A DNA stretch of 64,000 nt, from assembly GCA_000827325.1 (NCBI GenBank), contig KN832870.1:6434610-6498609 (forward strand), read 5' to 3'. Below, piece by piece: positions 35,339-46,545 of this stretch. The first letter of the stretch is position 1, and each line of letters begins with the position of its first letter. Made by a program: the position numbers and the translations under genes. This DNA comes from Oidiodendron maius Zn. Its lineage: Eukaryota; Ascomycota; Leotiomycetes; Myxotrichaceae. The notes beneath the pieces are model-generated. The model did not search any database. It saw nothing but the letters and a program-made list of their open reading frames with translations, and was not told where the DNA came from.

Positions 35339-37146
35339 TCAGGCATTGCCCAACTTCTCATTCTCTTTTTGGACAATCTGAACTCCCTCTTCTGTGGCCA
35401 AGTGAAATAAATTTAGCTTCCTGAGCGCCGGTCCAAACTCCATGACTAACACGATCATGCCAAAAGCGAAGATCGTCAAGAAAGCTTGTGTTCCAAAAAC
35501 CCAATTCATACCAACCTCCTGTGCCCATGGAAATAGGAAGAATGTGATTGCGATGCCAAAAACCAACCGGTAGAAGTTCATCGTGGCTGTCGCTTCGTTG
35601 GCAAAGACTGGCGAAAATGCCTCAATGATGTAGTTAAGGCAGGGGGGAATCATGGCGACGGCAGCGAAGACAACCATAAAGCATCCGAGAGCGAGGACCA
35701 TGTAATGCCAATGATAGTAGAGGCTTCCCCCCACGATTCCAAGTCCGATCGGATACACCACCAGTACTGGGACCCAAAGAGAGTGCAGTCTGTATTCTGC
35801 TTTCCAGATACCGCCATTGCGCGAGCATATCGCAAGCGGGATACGGTCATTGATGAAGTGGCCCCATAGCTGTGCTGCGGCAAGTCCTATCCATGACGCA
35901 AACGAGACTGTAATATATTAGCCTCTAATCAGCCCGAAGTACTTTCGTAAGCATACAAGCCGCATTCTGAAGGGGTGAAAATCCATATCCTCCATCCTCT
36001 ACGGGTTCTTGCAAAAACACTGCCAAGAATGTGTTGATAGCTACACTCCATGAGAAGCATATCATCACAGCTATCCCAACTATGAACGTCACCGGACTAA
36101 GGCCGATAATCAACGGGAGGGCTGCACGATAGCTCCTCTCGCGAAACGTTTTCTTAGGTGTTACTCTCCTTATGAGCGCGTATGTGGCCAATCTCCTTGC
36201 AACAAAACCGTCGGGTAGAGGAGGGTATTTATCCCCTCCAGGTCGGGTCCAGCCTGTCTCGTCAAGGAACAACAAACAAAGGATAGAGATGGTGCCTTCC
36301 AACGCAACGTTGTACCAGAATTGGACAGGCCAGGCTGCACTCTGCACAATAAAGCCCGAAAACGTGTTACTGCCAACAGTCCCAAGGAGAATCAAGGACG
36401 TATAGATCGCAAAACACTTTCCGCGGTCATGGAGGAAGAAAACTTGCACGATGATGCTCGCGCCGACTGTGGATAATATCAATATTCCCTTACTTCTCGT
36501 ATCGTGTCATATAATTAAACTTACCAGTGGTAGGTGCCGAACCAAATAGACCTCCGAACAACCGAGACACGACAAAAGCATTGTAGTCACCAGGTCTAGT
36601 CATACAAGCAGACCAGATGTTGACCGCAAGAGTCAAAATCATGGACCAGAACAGCACAGCGGAATTCCCAAACCGAGCCGCCAATACTGTCCACACGAAT
36701 GGCCCAACTGCTAGACCGGCAATAGCAGCGGAAAGCTACAGGGATCAGATTAATGAGGAGCATGCTTGGCTAGCCTGAGCTTACACTGTATGAAACCTGA
36801 ACCGGGCTTTTGTGGTAGAGCTTCTCCTGAGGAACGAATCCTGATGCATTTGCTAACGCCTGGAGGACGCCTCCAAAAGATGCAAGGCAGACGATGCTCA
36901 ATGTCAAGAGTTTCTTGCCCTTTGGCCAGTTCTAGTGCGGAAATTGTCACTGTCAGTATGAGTTTCAAAATATGTACTGTGTACGCGTACCAGAGGATCT
37001 TGAAAGTCATCTGATGGCTGAGGTACCAATGTGACGCCTTGGTGGTTCCTTTTCACGTCTGCAGGGGGCAGGATATTTTCGGTGTGGACATCTTGGATCT
37101 CGCTTTGGTCCAACTCAACACTCATCCTTGACTCAGTAGTAGCCAT
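35339..37146 (-). CDS. MFS transporter, DHA1-like
   Basis: Five exons (37146-36991, 36931-36785, 36735-36525, 36466-35957, 35907-35339) give 530 residues with twelve hydrophobic segments separated by a long central loop. The N-terminal cytoplasmic tail has the QPSDDFQDPLNWPKGKK signature of fungal MFS transporters; RLFGGLFGSAPTT and FLHDRGKCFAIYT mark the following helices. Such plasma-membrane carriers import organic acids or aromatics or export toxic compounds. The setting next to a salicylate-hydroxylase-like enzyme favours an aromatic acid, but direction and substrate are inference. The gene looks intact. Confidence 0.88.
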
Positions 37147-38039
37147 CGAAAGGTTTCGACTTAAAAGTATTAAAGGTGTGCTACAAAGATTGTGTTATTG
37201 AATAAAAATGCAGAGAGGGCTGCCTAGATTCGAGAGGTGGACATGCTTAGATATAGTTAAAGATGCTAGCTATACACTATGCTAAATTAGGGGGGACAAG
37301 GATACGGCCAAAGACGGCGTGTATGTATTACCGCGGGGGGCACGACCACGGTGTATCACCGAGGACTCCGAAGCCTAGAACCCTAGATCTAAGCCAAAAC
37401 TCGTGCAGGACATCCCCGCAAATATGTGTTGACCCGTGGATAAACTAACCCAACTAGCTGTGTCAGGCTATGTTGTGGTGGGTTAAATCTCACTCCGCAA
37501 TTTGACCTCAGCTCAGGTCTGACAGTCGCCTACAGCTGGAAATAGACGCTTTGAGATTAAATTCACGGCTACCCTGTAGTAGCTTTTGATTTGCAGCACG
37601 CTGCACAGAGACTAACAGCTAATACTATAGAACCTGGTTTCTTCAAAGCAAAGGGAGAACCATAAGGTCCTATTATTGAGAGGATTGCTTTCATCTCTCT
37701 TAGATTATGAATTATTTGCAGATTTTGGGTACTGTCGCATTTTCTAGGCCAAGGAGGCATGATTTATTCAAAAATCACATTCTCTGTCCACTAATCCTGC
37801 AACCGACGGAACAATTCAAAAAACCTTGGAAATGTCATGGTCGGGACTCCGGCAACAGAGGAGGAGGTAGCCCGGAGCACTGGCAACCGTGTACGGCAAA
37901 CCACGGCAATGCCGTTGAAATACCGCGCCATAACTGGCTAGTGTTTCTACGCTAACCAAAAATGGGTCTATATATGTAGCACGTTGCTCTGGATACAAAT
38001 TTTTGGAAGCTTAACATTTTACAATTCGAATCCTTGGAG
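37147..38039. other. Intergenic, no gene recognised
   Basis: Contains the promoter of the transporter gene on its left. No coding feature supported in the rest. Confidence 0.5.
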
Positions 38040-38956
38040 CTCATAGCTAGAATTACCTTCCAAAGACTCGTCTGCTACCAAGTAGATGGGAGGGCCTTCT
38101 TTGGCAACCTGTTGGAGAGTACACCCAACGGCCACAAAGTGAGGACGCTTCAAGGCGACATCTTCGGAGATCTCGAGGCGACTGGCGACACACTCAGTGT
38201 ACCAAATGTAGGCAGGAATTGGCCTGCGACTTGCTTAGCTAACAAACCTTAGCTCCTTTGCCCATTAGAATTAACACCAATTATCCAATGTGTCTGCTTA
38301 AACTACAACCACCACGCTCAGGAAGCAAACGTGTGTCGAACCAGTGTAGCATCCTCTATGGAGACTGATATTCAAAAGCTCACAGTGCCAACATATCCTG
38401 TCATCTTCACAAAGCCTTTCGATGCTCTGGTTGGACCCACAGACCATGTACCTATTCATGCAGATGCGCAAGCAAAGCTTGACTTCGAGGAGAACTCTGT
38501 GTAGTCATGGGCAAAAATGCAAAGAATGTCTCGGAATATGACGCCCTTGGCTACGTACTTGGATACTGTATCGGCAATGTCTTCTCTGCCCGTAAATTTC
38601 AGCTCCCCGATGCCTCGGGCGGACAGTATTGCTACGCCAAGTCATTTGACGGATTTGCGCCAATCGGTCCTGCGATTTGGTCGAAGGAAGTTGTTTCCGA
38701 TCCACAAAAGCTAAAATATAAAGCTTTGGAGAATGGAGAAGTATTGCACGAGACTGAGACAGGGGATATGATATGGACGGTAAAGCAGATTATTGTTCAT
38801 CTCTCGAGAGGTACGACCGTAAGAAAAGGGACTGTCATTATGACGGGTACATCTGGGGTCGGATTTTTCCGGAATCGATATCTGAAGGATGGCGATATCG
38901 TGGCTGTGGAAGTCGAAGGGCTAGGAGGAAATGCGAATAAGATGAAGTTTATATAA
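38040..38956 (+). pseudogene. FAH-family protein, decayed copy
   Basis: Reads as a three-exon relative of the gene at 13655-14646: first exon RLVCYQVDGRAFFGNLLES, second exon from about 38252 (LLCPLELTPIIQCVCLNYN), third exon from about 38379 (LTVPTYPVIFTKPFDAL). The metal site and substrate region follow (KSFDGFAPIGP, GTVIMTGTSGVGFF, ending GGNANKMKFI). It is broken: no ATG starts the first exon, and a one-base deletion near 38489 (GAGGAGAAC where GAGGGAGAAC is expected) shifts the frame before VVMGKNAKNVSEYDALGY. One codon is also missing in the TGTPSGVG motif. The first exon differs from that of the 14-kb gene, so the two are paralogues and not a recent tandem copy. Confidence 0.8.
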
Positions 38957-39512
38957 AATCAGCAGATATAATTTAGTTGTTTTTACGCCATTTGACAATA
39001 ATATCCTGCAAATCAAATCCGTCCGTGATGACCTTACAGCGCTCACATGAAATACCATTTGGGCGAGTTAGGATAGGAGTAAGAGCAGAAGTGCCCGCAG
39101 GATAACGAAAAAATTAGAACCGCTATTCTGTAGTGAGTAAAATAACTACTATGCGAAGTGTGGTATTTGTGGAAAATGGACCCATCTCTTTATTCACTGT
39201 GACAATAGAGGACGACCCTCTGTAATTCTCCGAGTCATGCTCAGAGAAGATTCCAACCTATACCATCCAAATAAATCTAACCGAGACATTGATAAGACAA
39301 CTTAATACGTAAGGATAAATAATGATCTGGATTGCACTTAACGTATAATATTAAATTAGTTAGTGATTAAGTTATTGCCCATAATAATTCCTTGTAGTTA
39401 ATTGAAGCCGTCTAAATATTCTAACATCCTGAACGAAACTATGCTCATAAGCCACATTTCTGGTATATCCTCAAACCTCCAAATCTAATCCATATGCCTC
39501 AGGAAATACTTC
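38957..39512. other. Intergenic, AT-rich
   Basis: No gene recognised between the FAH pseudogene and the regulator. Confidence 0.5.
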
Positions 39513-41124
39513 CTACGGCAATGGCAAGCATTCACTGCTGCCATAAACCTCGCACAGAGGCGGGTATTCATCAAAGTCGAACGGATCAATATCTCCGACT
39601 CCATCGATATCTCCAAAAAGCTTGGTTGGAGTTAATAGCGCTGATATAACATCATCGTACTCACGTCTTGAAGTAGATATTGTTGATAGTGCTTCTTCAT
39701 AACTTGCAGAATCGCAGCTATCTGTTGTCGCCATGCTTCGTGAAGAATTGCTTGGTGTCAAAATCACTAAAGCCTGGTCATGATCCGAAACTTGCGTCTT
39801 TCCTATCCCCAAATGCGATGTTCCATCCAATCGTTGATCCATATGATAATTGCAAACGCACCAACACAACATTGTCATGTCAATGCATTTCGCCGCAATC
39901 TCCCTCTTTCTGATAGAACCTGACATATTTTCGAGGCCAAAATCCTCCATACAAAGCATTGGGACGTTGCAGTCTTCTACTTTGATGGTGACTGGTTTTC
40001 TTCCGTGGAGTGCAATTAGTCTATCGCAGATCACGCAGGTCCACCAGATGCGCCGGCATAAGCCACGTTGTTCAGGTGTCATGCTGGAGATCATTTGTTT
40101 ACGATGGAGCCCAATTCTGTAAGAGATTGAAATGGCGATTTTGAGCCAGTGCGTTGGGGTCTTGCTGTCTGTGGGGCGGTGGCGAGTGGAGGTCATAAAA
40201 AGAAGAACCTGAATGAGAGCTATAGGGTCGGGCTCGCAGTCAAAGTCGTAAAGAAGCTGGTCAACCTGTGAATACTTCATTCAACGGTTGAGGATTTGAA
40301 CTTACCCGAACGCGTTTGAATAGAACGGTTTGAGCGTGATTGCGCGTTTGGAACCCCGCCTTCCTGGGTATGTCGATATTTGCGAATTGTAATCCCGAGA
40401 GCAAAACGGCTTGAAATAGCAAGATGCTGACTTTGTTCTCTTCACTGACGTCCCTACTATGAATATATTTAAACTGGTCCGGGTCAAAAATCGGATATTG
40501 ACAATATACATATTCCGTGCAACACCTTAGCAACTCTATTTGTAAATATTACTGTGGTACTGAGAAAGCATCATTTTGAAGGAGATAATTAATATCAACT
40601 TGATCGAGGTGTGCTGGAAGCGGTTTGAAAAAGTTTAGATGTAGCGTCATCTCATTTCCATCGGAGATCCTGTCACAGGCCGTGGAAATAGCCATTGACA
40701 ATGGTATATGGAAGTCAGTCCATGTCGATGATACCCCATCAATACCCGTATTTGCATGCTGAGCCGTTGGTCTAGGTTGTACTACTTCTAAAACAGCTCT
40801 GGAAATCATGGTCAGTAAGTTATATCGCGATATTACAGCAGTAGTTCGCAATTAAGCCAAATATATGACGACGCACTTTCTGTTTCGCCTCTTGCATATA
40901 GGCAAAGCGCATTCTATCCTATCGATACTGCAATTCGTGCATGGTCTTCCAGATATTGTAACATCGCATCGAACTTTCCGAGCTCTGCAGACGCTGCAAG
41001 CCCTACTTGCCCGCTTCTTGCTCCATCGTAATCGTACAGCTCTGTCAATCTCTAGCTTTTGGTCTAGATCGTTTGCTGATTGCTTTTGCTGTTGGTCCAC
41101 ACGCTCTAGAGAATTGCCATCCAT
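39513..41124 (-). pseudogene. Zn2Cys6 regulator, CTF1 (cutinase factor)-like, with an in-frame stop
   Basis: Three exons (41124-40877, 40798-40306, 40265-39513) carry a zinc cluster, CSVCRARKVRCDVTISGRPC then TNCSIDRIEC, in the RASRACSVCRARKVRCD context seen in cutinase transcription factor 1 relatives, and a fungal regulatory domain (RHRPTDSKTPTHWLKIAIS, GLCRRIWWTCVICDRLIALH). The reading is broken by one in-frame TAA at 40549-40551, between NDAFSVPQ and YLQIELLRCC; the frame is otherwise open. The 40-bp intron 40266-40305 is short. The start is the ATG of MDGNSLERVDQ. It may be a recent pseudogene, or a truncated protein could still be made. Confidence 0.75.
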
Positions 41125-42036
41125 GATACCCTCACGAGGCTGCAATCGTTCTATCTTAAACAGCGGGAATATGGTCGAAGTCAATATTCTGCTACGTTTT
41201 GAGGTTATATCGAACTACCCATGATTTGTATGCCTCATTGGCTGGAAATTTCATTCGTACGGGAAGTACGGTAATCCGAATGAAAGTGTTGCCACGCATC
41301 TTGAAAGACGGTGAAGGACGGTCTCCGGCGGTGGTATTCTGCCATTTTCCGGCGGTGCGGGGGGGGATCTGTCACCCAAATGCCTCACCACTTTTAGCAT
41401 CATGAGTATTCGAACATAGGTTAATATATGAAATGGTGACAAGATGTGTGGTGGCCAGACTCATGACTACTTTGTTGGTAAACCTGTTTTGGTCGGCCAA
41501 GACGAACTGAGAGCCTCCAATATCATTTGGAGAACGTTCAGGTGCCTACCGGTAGTGCCTGCCGGTACATTGGTGACGTCTTAAGACTTTATCTGCACCA
41601 CCCCGAGATGTTGCTCAATTACCGATGCAGAAACCAGCTAGTGCTTGAACCCAATGCAATTACATGAAGATGAATCAGGAGCGATTTCGGCCATTGGCAG
41701 CCGCTCCCTTCCTTTTGGATCTTGTTAGAAGAAGACATTGTTAATTGTTTTCACAGGGCTTTTGGGGAGTTTGTGAGCTTGCAGATAGATGGATAATAGA
41801 GAGCAGCAATCCACCTGCAACCTCTAAATCCACAATATAACCCTTCTGGCCTGAACAACACCCCCCCTCGCCCTCCCTTCCCTTGGTCACCTTCGAAGGC
41901 TCCAACCTCTCACAAATCATATCTCTCCTTTGCCACACTCACAGAAGCAAAACCCAGCAAATAATTCTGATATTGTCTATTAACTCACTTCTAATCAGCG
42001 TCTTAAATCCGTATTGGCTAAGTTCCGATCTCTCTG
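41125..42036. other. Intergenic, no gene recognised
   Basis: The left part is the upstream region of the CTF1-like gene. No coding feature supported in the rest. Confidence 0.45.
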
Positions 42037-43440
42037 TTACTGTTCTGGCTCGGCACGCATATGATAGTTGGCTATCAATAGCTCCCTGAATATTTGTCGT
42101 TGTGCACGTTTTCTATAAGGATTCGTCAATGTCTTTGATGTGGGCGCGTGAGAGATAATGCAGTGGAAGAGTGCGCCTAGCACGGCACTGTCTTCCACAG
42201 CCATGGCGGCACCTTGATATTGGTAGGGGAAGGTCGGGTTGGGTGTCCTATCCCTGGGACTATTAGTGTGGCGTTGACGGGAAAACATAGTGGTGACTCC
42301 CTTTGTCCATTTTCGAAGCTTGCTATGGCATGGTGCATGGGCTTCCTGGAAAGTTGAGTGCGGATGTAATACATGGGATGATTTTCATAAGTCTGTATAG
42401 TTTACAACATCGGCCTTTGAACAAGTCGCAAATATTAATCAGTAGGAAATCCAACACATCATCCTACCCGCATAGGAGTCTTTCATTTTGCCAAGGTCTC
42501 CTTCAGCTTTCACGACCCAGCTGCAAGGCTATCGGCCAAGATCAGGACCAAATTGAATTGCTGACCATTTCTTGGACAACGTAGAACACAGTGTAATCAT
42601 CTAGTCCAACCGACGGTGAGACAGATCTCTCTGTCCACAATTCGTCAATTCGTAGATCTTTTAAGACCTCAAGCTCGTCCAGGGAGAATGTTCCGCGATA
42701 TACTAACTCGCCTATCTCCACAGAAGGACGTCGGCCTTCTAGAAGTTTCCCACGCAGAGTAGACCAAAGTCCTTAAAATATAGTGTGAAGGATATTCTGA
42801 CATTCGGATCCGAACGGATGATTCGTATATCCGTAACGTAGCGAGTGGCGGCGCTCCATATATATTGTGTGGTTATATGCAGCTTAGAACTCTAGTCAAA
42901 TGAATAATAAAGATTCCATATATATACTAATGAATCCTTCAATCCTATAGCCTTTAACATATAGTAATTGGTTATTCAAATGAGAGAGCTTCGTTTCTAT
43001 ATGTATCTGCTCCTATCAAGGCATCTCCTTCTAGCACTGCACCATTTGTAAGAACCATATAAGGAGCTTTAAAATTAACTGTTACTACTTCAGTATCCAG
43101 ATCGACCTCCACACCGAGCCCCAAAATTACGTCAAGAAGCACGTTCCGGTAATCTTCTCCACAAGTGACCATTCCTTCTTGTTAGAAACTATCACCCCAG
43201 CCATCACTTATTGTACAGGGTTATAATACATACACCCAAGAGTATTCATATTCTTTAATCTCCCTAAGGCGTGTTACTACTTTTCGTCTTTGTAGAGTCT
43301 CAGCTGGATTTTCTCAACGATGGTGGCTTTTGCTATGACCTGGACTAGGAGGCCTAAATCGTGTAAGGCTCGAGAGGCATTCGGTGGGATCTGAATACCT
43401 GCGCCGATCTTCTAGGAGTAATCCGGGGGCTTATCTCCCT
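42037..43440 (-). pseudogene. Salicylate-hydroxylase-like FAD monooxygenase, decayed copy
   Basis: Pieces of a relative of the 33070-34564 gene appear in order on the minus strand: GAGIQIPPNASRALHDLGLL (about 43400), EDYRNVLLDVILGLGVEVDL (43150), LWSTLRGKLLEGRRPSVEIG (about 42750), and the GD-motif region NPTFPYQYQGAAMAVEDSAV (42240) ending near RAEPEQ. The N-terminal FAD-binding motif is missing, and stops and shifts interrupt the rest, so it cannot make an enzyme. A solo LTR (42784-42959) splits it between the middle and DG-motif parts. Its order next to an FAH pseudogene and an acetoacetyl-CoA synthetase remnant mirrors the set of intact genes to the left. Confidence 0.8.
42784..42959. mobile_element. 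Small solo LTR (fossil) with target-site duplication
   Basis: 176 bp starting TGTGAAGG and ending TTTAACA, flanked by the 5-bp direct repeat TATAG (42779-42783 and 42960-42964). It interrupts a flavin monooxygenase pseudogene. It is not related in sequence to the LTR family at 0.5 and 29.6 kb. No internal region remains. Confidence 0.8.
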
Positions 43441-43499
43441 CGTGTGAGATTTCTATCAAATCTAAGTGATACTAAATAGACCACGTTGATCCGTAGATA

Positions 43500-43690
43500 G
43501 TATCCACTGGACAAATGTTGGCTCCTCTGTTTCTGTGAGTTCACAGCTTGTAGGTCCTGAACGCGGTACAGAAAAGTTGAAAATGGAACATTATACGCCT
43601 TTACGGCGCCTTGAACAATTGATAAATACCCTTGTGTGACTGCATCTATTGCAAGAACAATTCGGCTTTCCTTTGACTTGACTGAGTAGT
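43500..43690 (-). mobile_element. Pogo/Fot-type transposase fragment (HTH_Psq)
   Basis: The minus strand encodes SKESRIVLAIDAVTQGYLSI then GAVKAYNVPFSTFLYRV and SQKQRSQHLS. This is the N-terminal helix-turn-helix found in fungal pogo-like transposases. The catalytic DDE part is absent. It lies between two other broken genes. Confidence 0.6.
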
Positions 43691-43734
43691 TGCTTGTTGA
43701 GACATATTGAAGAAAGTATTTGTTTATTCGCAGG

Positions 43735-43927
43735 TAACTTGCATAACTCACTTATAAAGCACGTTATTCCTTATACAATGAATGGCAAGAGGATCGAGGT
43801 TGTTGTTCCCGACACAGTTAGTGGAAGGCCTGCCAATATCGGTGTCACTGCCGTCAACCCTGAGTATCTTGATGAGTACGGGCAATTTATCAACTTGCCA
43901 CAGACTGTAGGAAAATCCAGATTGTGA
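43735..43927 (+). pseudogene. Acetoacetyl-CoA synthetase, C-terminal remnant
   Basis: The plus strand keeps only the end of an acetoacetyl-CoA synthetase: HNSLIKHVIPYTMNGKRIEV followed by VNPEYLDEYGQF and a short tail. The conserved PYT-NGK motif corresponds to PYTLNGKKIE of the intact gene at 16848-19269. It probably starts at an acceptor site near 43734 (TTCGCAG). No other exon was found to the left, where a pogo-type fragment lies. It is not a copy of the intact gene at nucleotide level, so it points to an older second locus. Confidence 0.75.
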
Positions 43928-44574
43928 GCTTGGGAAATAAAACAGGACACATGTTGACCTATCTGATCGCTTATAATGAAAATGGAACACTTCGGTGCAC
44001 AGTTCTGCAATCACGACGGCTGAGGTATGAACTCGGTAAGGCTACCTGACATGGGCCTTACTTAAGTCGGTAACTTACTTAAGTCGGTAATTCATGCCCC
44101 TTGCTCCCGCCTCTGCTCACTGTTCGACGTTCCCCTGCGCGACAGGCACACGTGGCTAACGTTTCGTTTGTCCCCGCTGAATAATTAGTAGGGTCTCCAT
44201 CTTTAGGTAATGCACGCATCTTAGCTCGCCAGGATAGTAAGAAATGCAAGTTTAGGTGTGCATCTTTGGTCTGCAAACACGTCAGTAGCGGATTCCGTCA
44301 CAACCCTACGAGTAATGGGATCCTTCTGGGAGACGTCATTATCTTGACCATCTCTTTGGTCCGGTCCTCGAGCCCTGCCCAGGGTAGGGGCGGCATGGTT
44401 ATAAGCTACTGCCTCTCTCCTTAAGCCATCAAAAGGAGGGAGAATTGAAAAACACAACAGCCAGCATAATCCGGCTCAAAACATATCGACATTCAAAGGG
44501 CCAGTGTATGAGGGAATCACATGCTACACGTTACAGACTTAGAATTTGATCTTTAGTCGTAGCCTCTCTCCAAT
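43928..44574. other. Intergenic, no gene recognised
   Basis: A short tandem repeat (TTACTTAAGTCGGTAA twice) lies near 44060-44092. The right part is the likely promoter of the bZIP gene. Confidence 0.5.
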
Positions 44575-45293
44575 ATGACGGCTGGATACAATGGCGGGTC
44601 TGGCATATCCAACGAGTCTTCAGAATGCTCGCTTCTGATTTCACATGTAAGATGCCAGGAAGCTCTTGGATTTGGCGCAGTGTTGTTAATGCCTTCAACA
44701 GGTTTATGAAAGTATATATGGCGCAAGTGCAAATGGGTATATGCAGTATTCGTGTCCCGTGCAAGACCCGGTGTCAGCAGCAACAACGGGAGTGATACCG
44801 GTAGAATTGTTTCCGGCTGAGTTGGATATCGAAGGCCTGTATGAGTCGCCAAGTCGCCGAAGAGGAGATAACCAGAGCGGCAAGGTCATCCCCGCTCACG
44901 TACACTCGGTACGTAAAAGATGCCGGCACTACATCAAGAGACAGCTGACAGTAACCCCAGCGTCGGCGGGCCCAGAATCGTGCGTCTCAGAGGGCGTTCC
45001 GTGAGAGGAAAGAGAAACTCAGGAAAGAGATGGAGGATAAATTAATCGATCTTCAGGGACGGCACAGTGAACTGGCCCGGTCCTATATGACACTGGAGTT
45101 CGAGTATTCCGTGGTTAAACAGGAGCTGGAGACGATCCGGAGCAAGTACGAGAATGTGTGTCCCTTCCCCAGAAACCATATTGTAAATATAGAGGAGTGG
45201 GATGCACCGCGAGCAAACATTTCTGGACCGTTGCTGATTGGTGTTTCTAAATTTTATTACGAGTTAGAAGAGGGTAGAGAGCAGAAGGGATAA
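44575..45293 (+). CDS. Small Yap/AP-1-like bZIP transcription factor
   Basis: Three exons (44575-44646, 44702-44908, 44961-45293; introns 55 and 52 bp) give 203 residues. The basic region begins exactly at the third exon: RRRAQNRASQRAFRERKEK (residues 94-112). Its NRASQRAFR core is the Pap1/Yap signature for DNA contact. A predicted coiled-coil zipper of about 40 residues follows (LRKEMEDKLIDLQGRHSELA and onward). The N-terminal part is acidic-polar and unrelated to known domains; the C-terminus is short, without the cysteine-rich domains of Yap1. Splice sites are standard and all phases close at zero. Fungal factors of this type act in stress response or inside metabolite clusters; its targets are unknown. 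Confidence 0.85.
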
Positions 45294-46396
45294 TGAGTTT
45301 TCACTAGAACCGCCTCTTGGGTTATTTCAGGCTAAGCATGTGGCATACAATAATAGTAAAGTACCTCTTAATTACCCTCATTCTTAGAATAAAGCTTGAG
45401 TACCCCTTCATTTTTACTTTGCTTTTCGGGGTCATTTATCAGCAACACCACGAACCTTTATCGCCACCAAGCTCACCGCCGAGCTCATCACTACTAAGCC
45501 CATCACCACTAGCCTGTTTAGTATGGAGTCAATTGAAGAGCAGTGGGATCCCCCAACTTCTACTGATATCTTCTCTGAATCATGGATAAATAATTGCTGC
45601 TGCGAAAAGAAGAATTAAGATCCGGATACTGGACAGTGGAATCTTCGAGCTCCAACTCATGTCACTCGCGGTTTTAGACGACATATAGCGGCCGAAGTCT
45701 AGAAGGTTGCAGAGAGGGAAAATGATAAAAGAAACGAGAGCATCCAAGAAAATACTCAAACAAACGGACATCTAGATTCTGCCTTGCATAGCTCTAACTT
45801 GGAAATCTCGAACATTCGGCTCTATAATGTTGCAGGCCACTCTAATCGAGAACTGTCCCTTAACCCAACACTGGGTTCTGGCCAATCACGCCTATGTTCG
45901 TGGCTGCCCATTGATCTTGGTCCCAGGGCTCATGCATTGTTGGCCATTGTACGTATAATTCCATCAGCTTTCAGATATATACGAGGTCGTGCAGCTTTAT
46001 CTAGCCTCTTTTCCGATACCTTTTGGACAGATGCAGCATACCCGAGAAACTCTTGGCTCAAACTCTTCTTTTCTAGCATTCCAATACTAATCAATATTAG
46101 CTTTCAGCAAGCTGCACGCGCCAACTTCAGTCATGTTGCACTATTGAGTTTTGTAGCTTCTCTCAGTTCCCCTTCAGCTCTCATTTTATCCTCCATGCAC
46201 CCGCTTGTGATATCGTTGCGCTCCTGGCAAACAACATTCCAAGGCTGCGATTTTGCATCGAAGTATGGCATTGAGTGGAGTGAGCAAACTTATCAAACAA
46301 AGTAAACTACCAATCGGAGCGCCCAACATCATCGAGTGCCCTGCCCAGTGCCCAAAGTCTTCCATGGCAATTGGCGATTGAGAAAAGCTTAGTCAT
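45294..46396. other. Intergenic, repeat-derived
   Basis: Contains copy 2 of the dispersed repeat (about 45500-45630). An open frame of 173 codons at 45784-46305 has no recognisable domain and is not called as a gene. Confidence 0.45.
45500..45630 (+). repeat. Dispersed repeat, copy 2
   Basis: Matches 3396-3510: GAGTCAATTGAAGAGCAGTG is identical in both and the following blocks keep their spacing. Here the peptide reading begins MESIEEQWD. No family recognised. Confidence 0.55.
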
Positions 46397-46510
46397 TTAG
46401 CGTCGGCCGACCACCCGACGCTAACCAATGCTCGTAATGAGGCACAGCAGCCCTTAATAGGACGATCTGCTAGCGCTGACATTTAGTGTCGGCCGATCAC
46501 TCGACGCTAA
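46397..46510. repeat. Two palindromes 58 bp apart
   Basis: 46397-46424 is an inverted repeat with arms TTAGCGTCGG and CCGACGCTAA. 46483-46510 repeats the whole 28-bp unit with three C-to-T type differences (TTAGTGTCGG as the left arm, CGACGCTAA kept on the right). They could be the ends of a short MITE-like element or protein-binding palindromes. Confidence 0.75.
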
Positions 46511-46545
46511 CTGCTAATTTATGTGGCTGTCTTAGTCATTAATTA

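Noticed and set aside
45784-46305. Open frame of 173 codons on the plus strand
   Set aside because: Composition is serine/leucine-rich without any recognisable domain, and it lies in repeat-derived DNA; it is likely chance.
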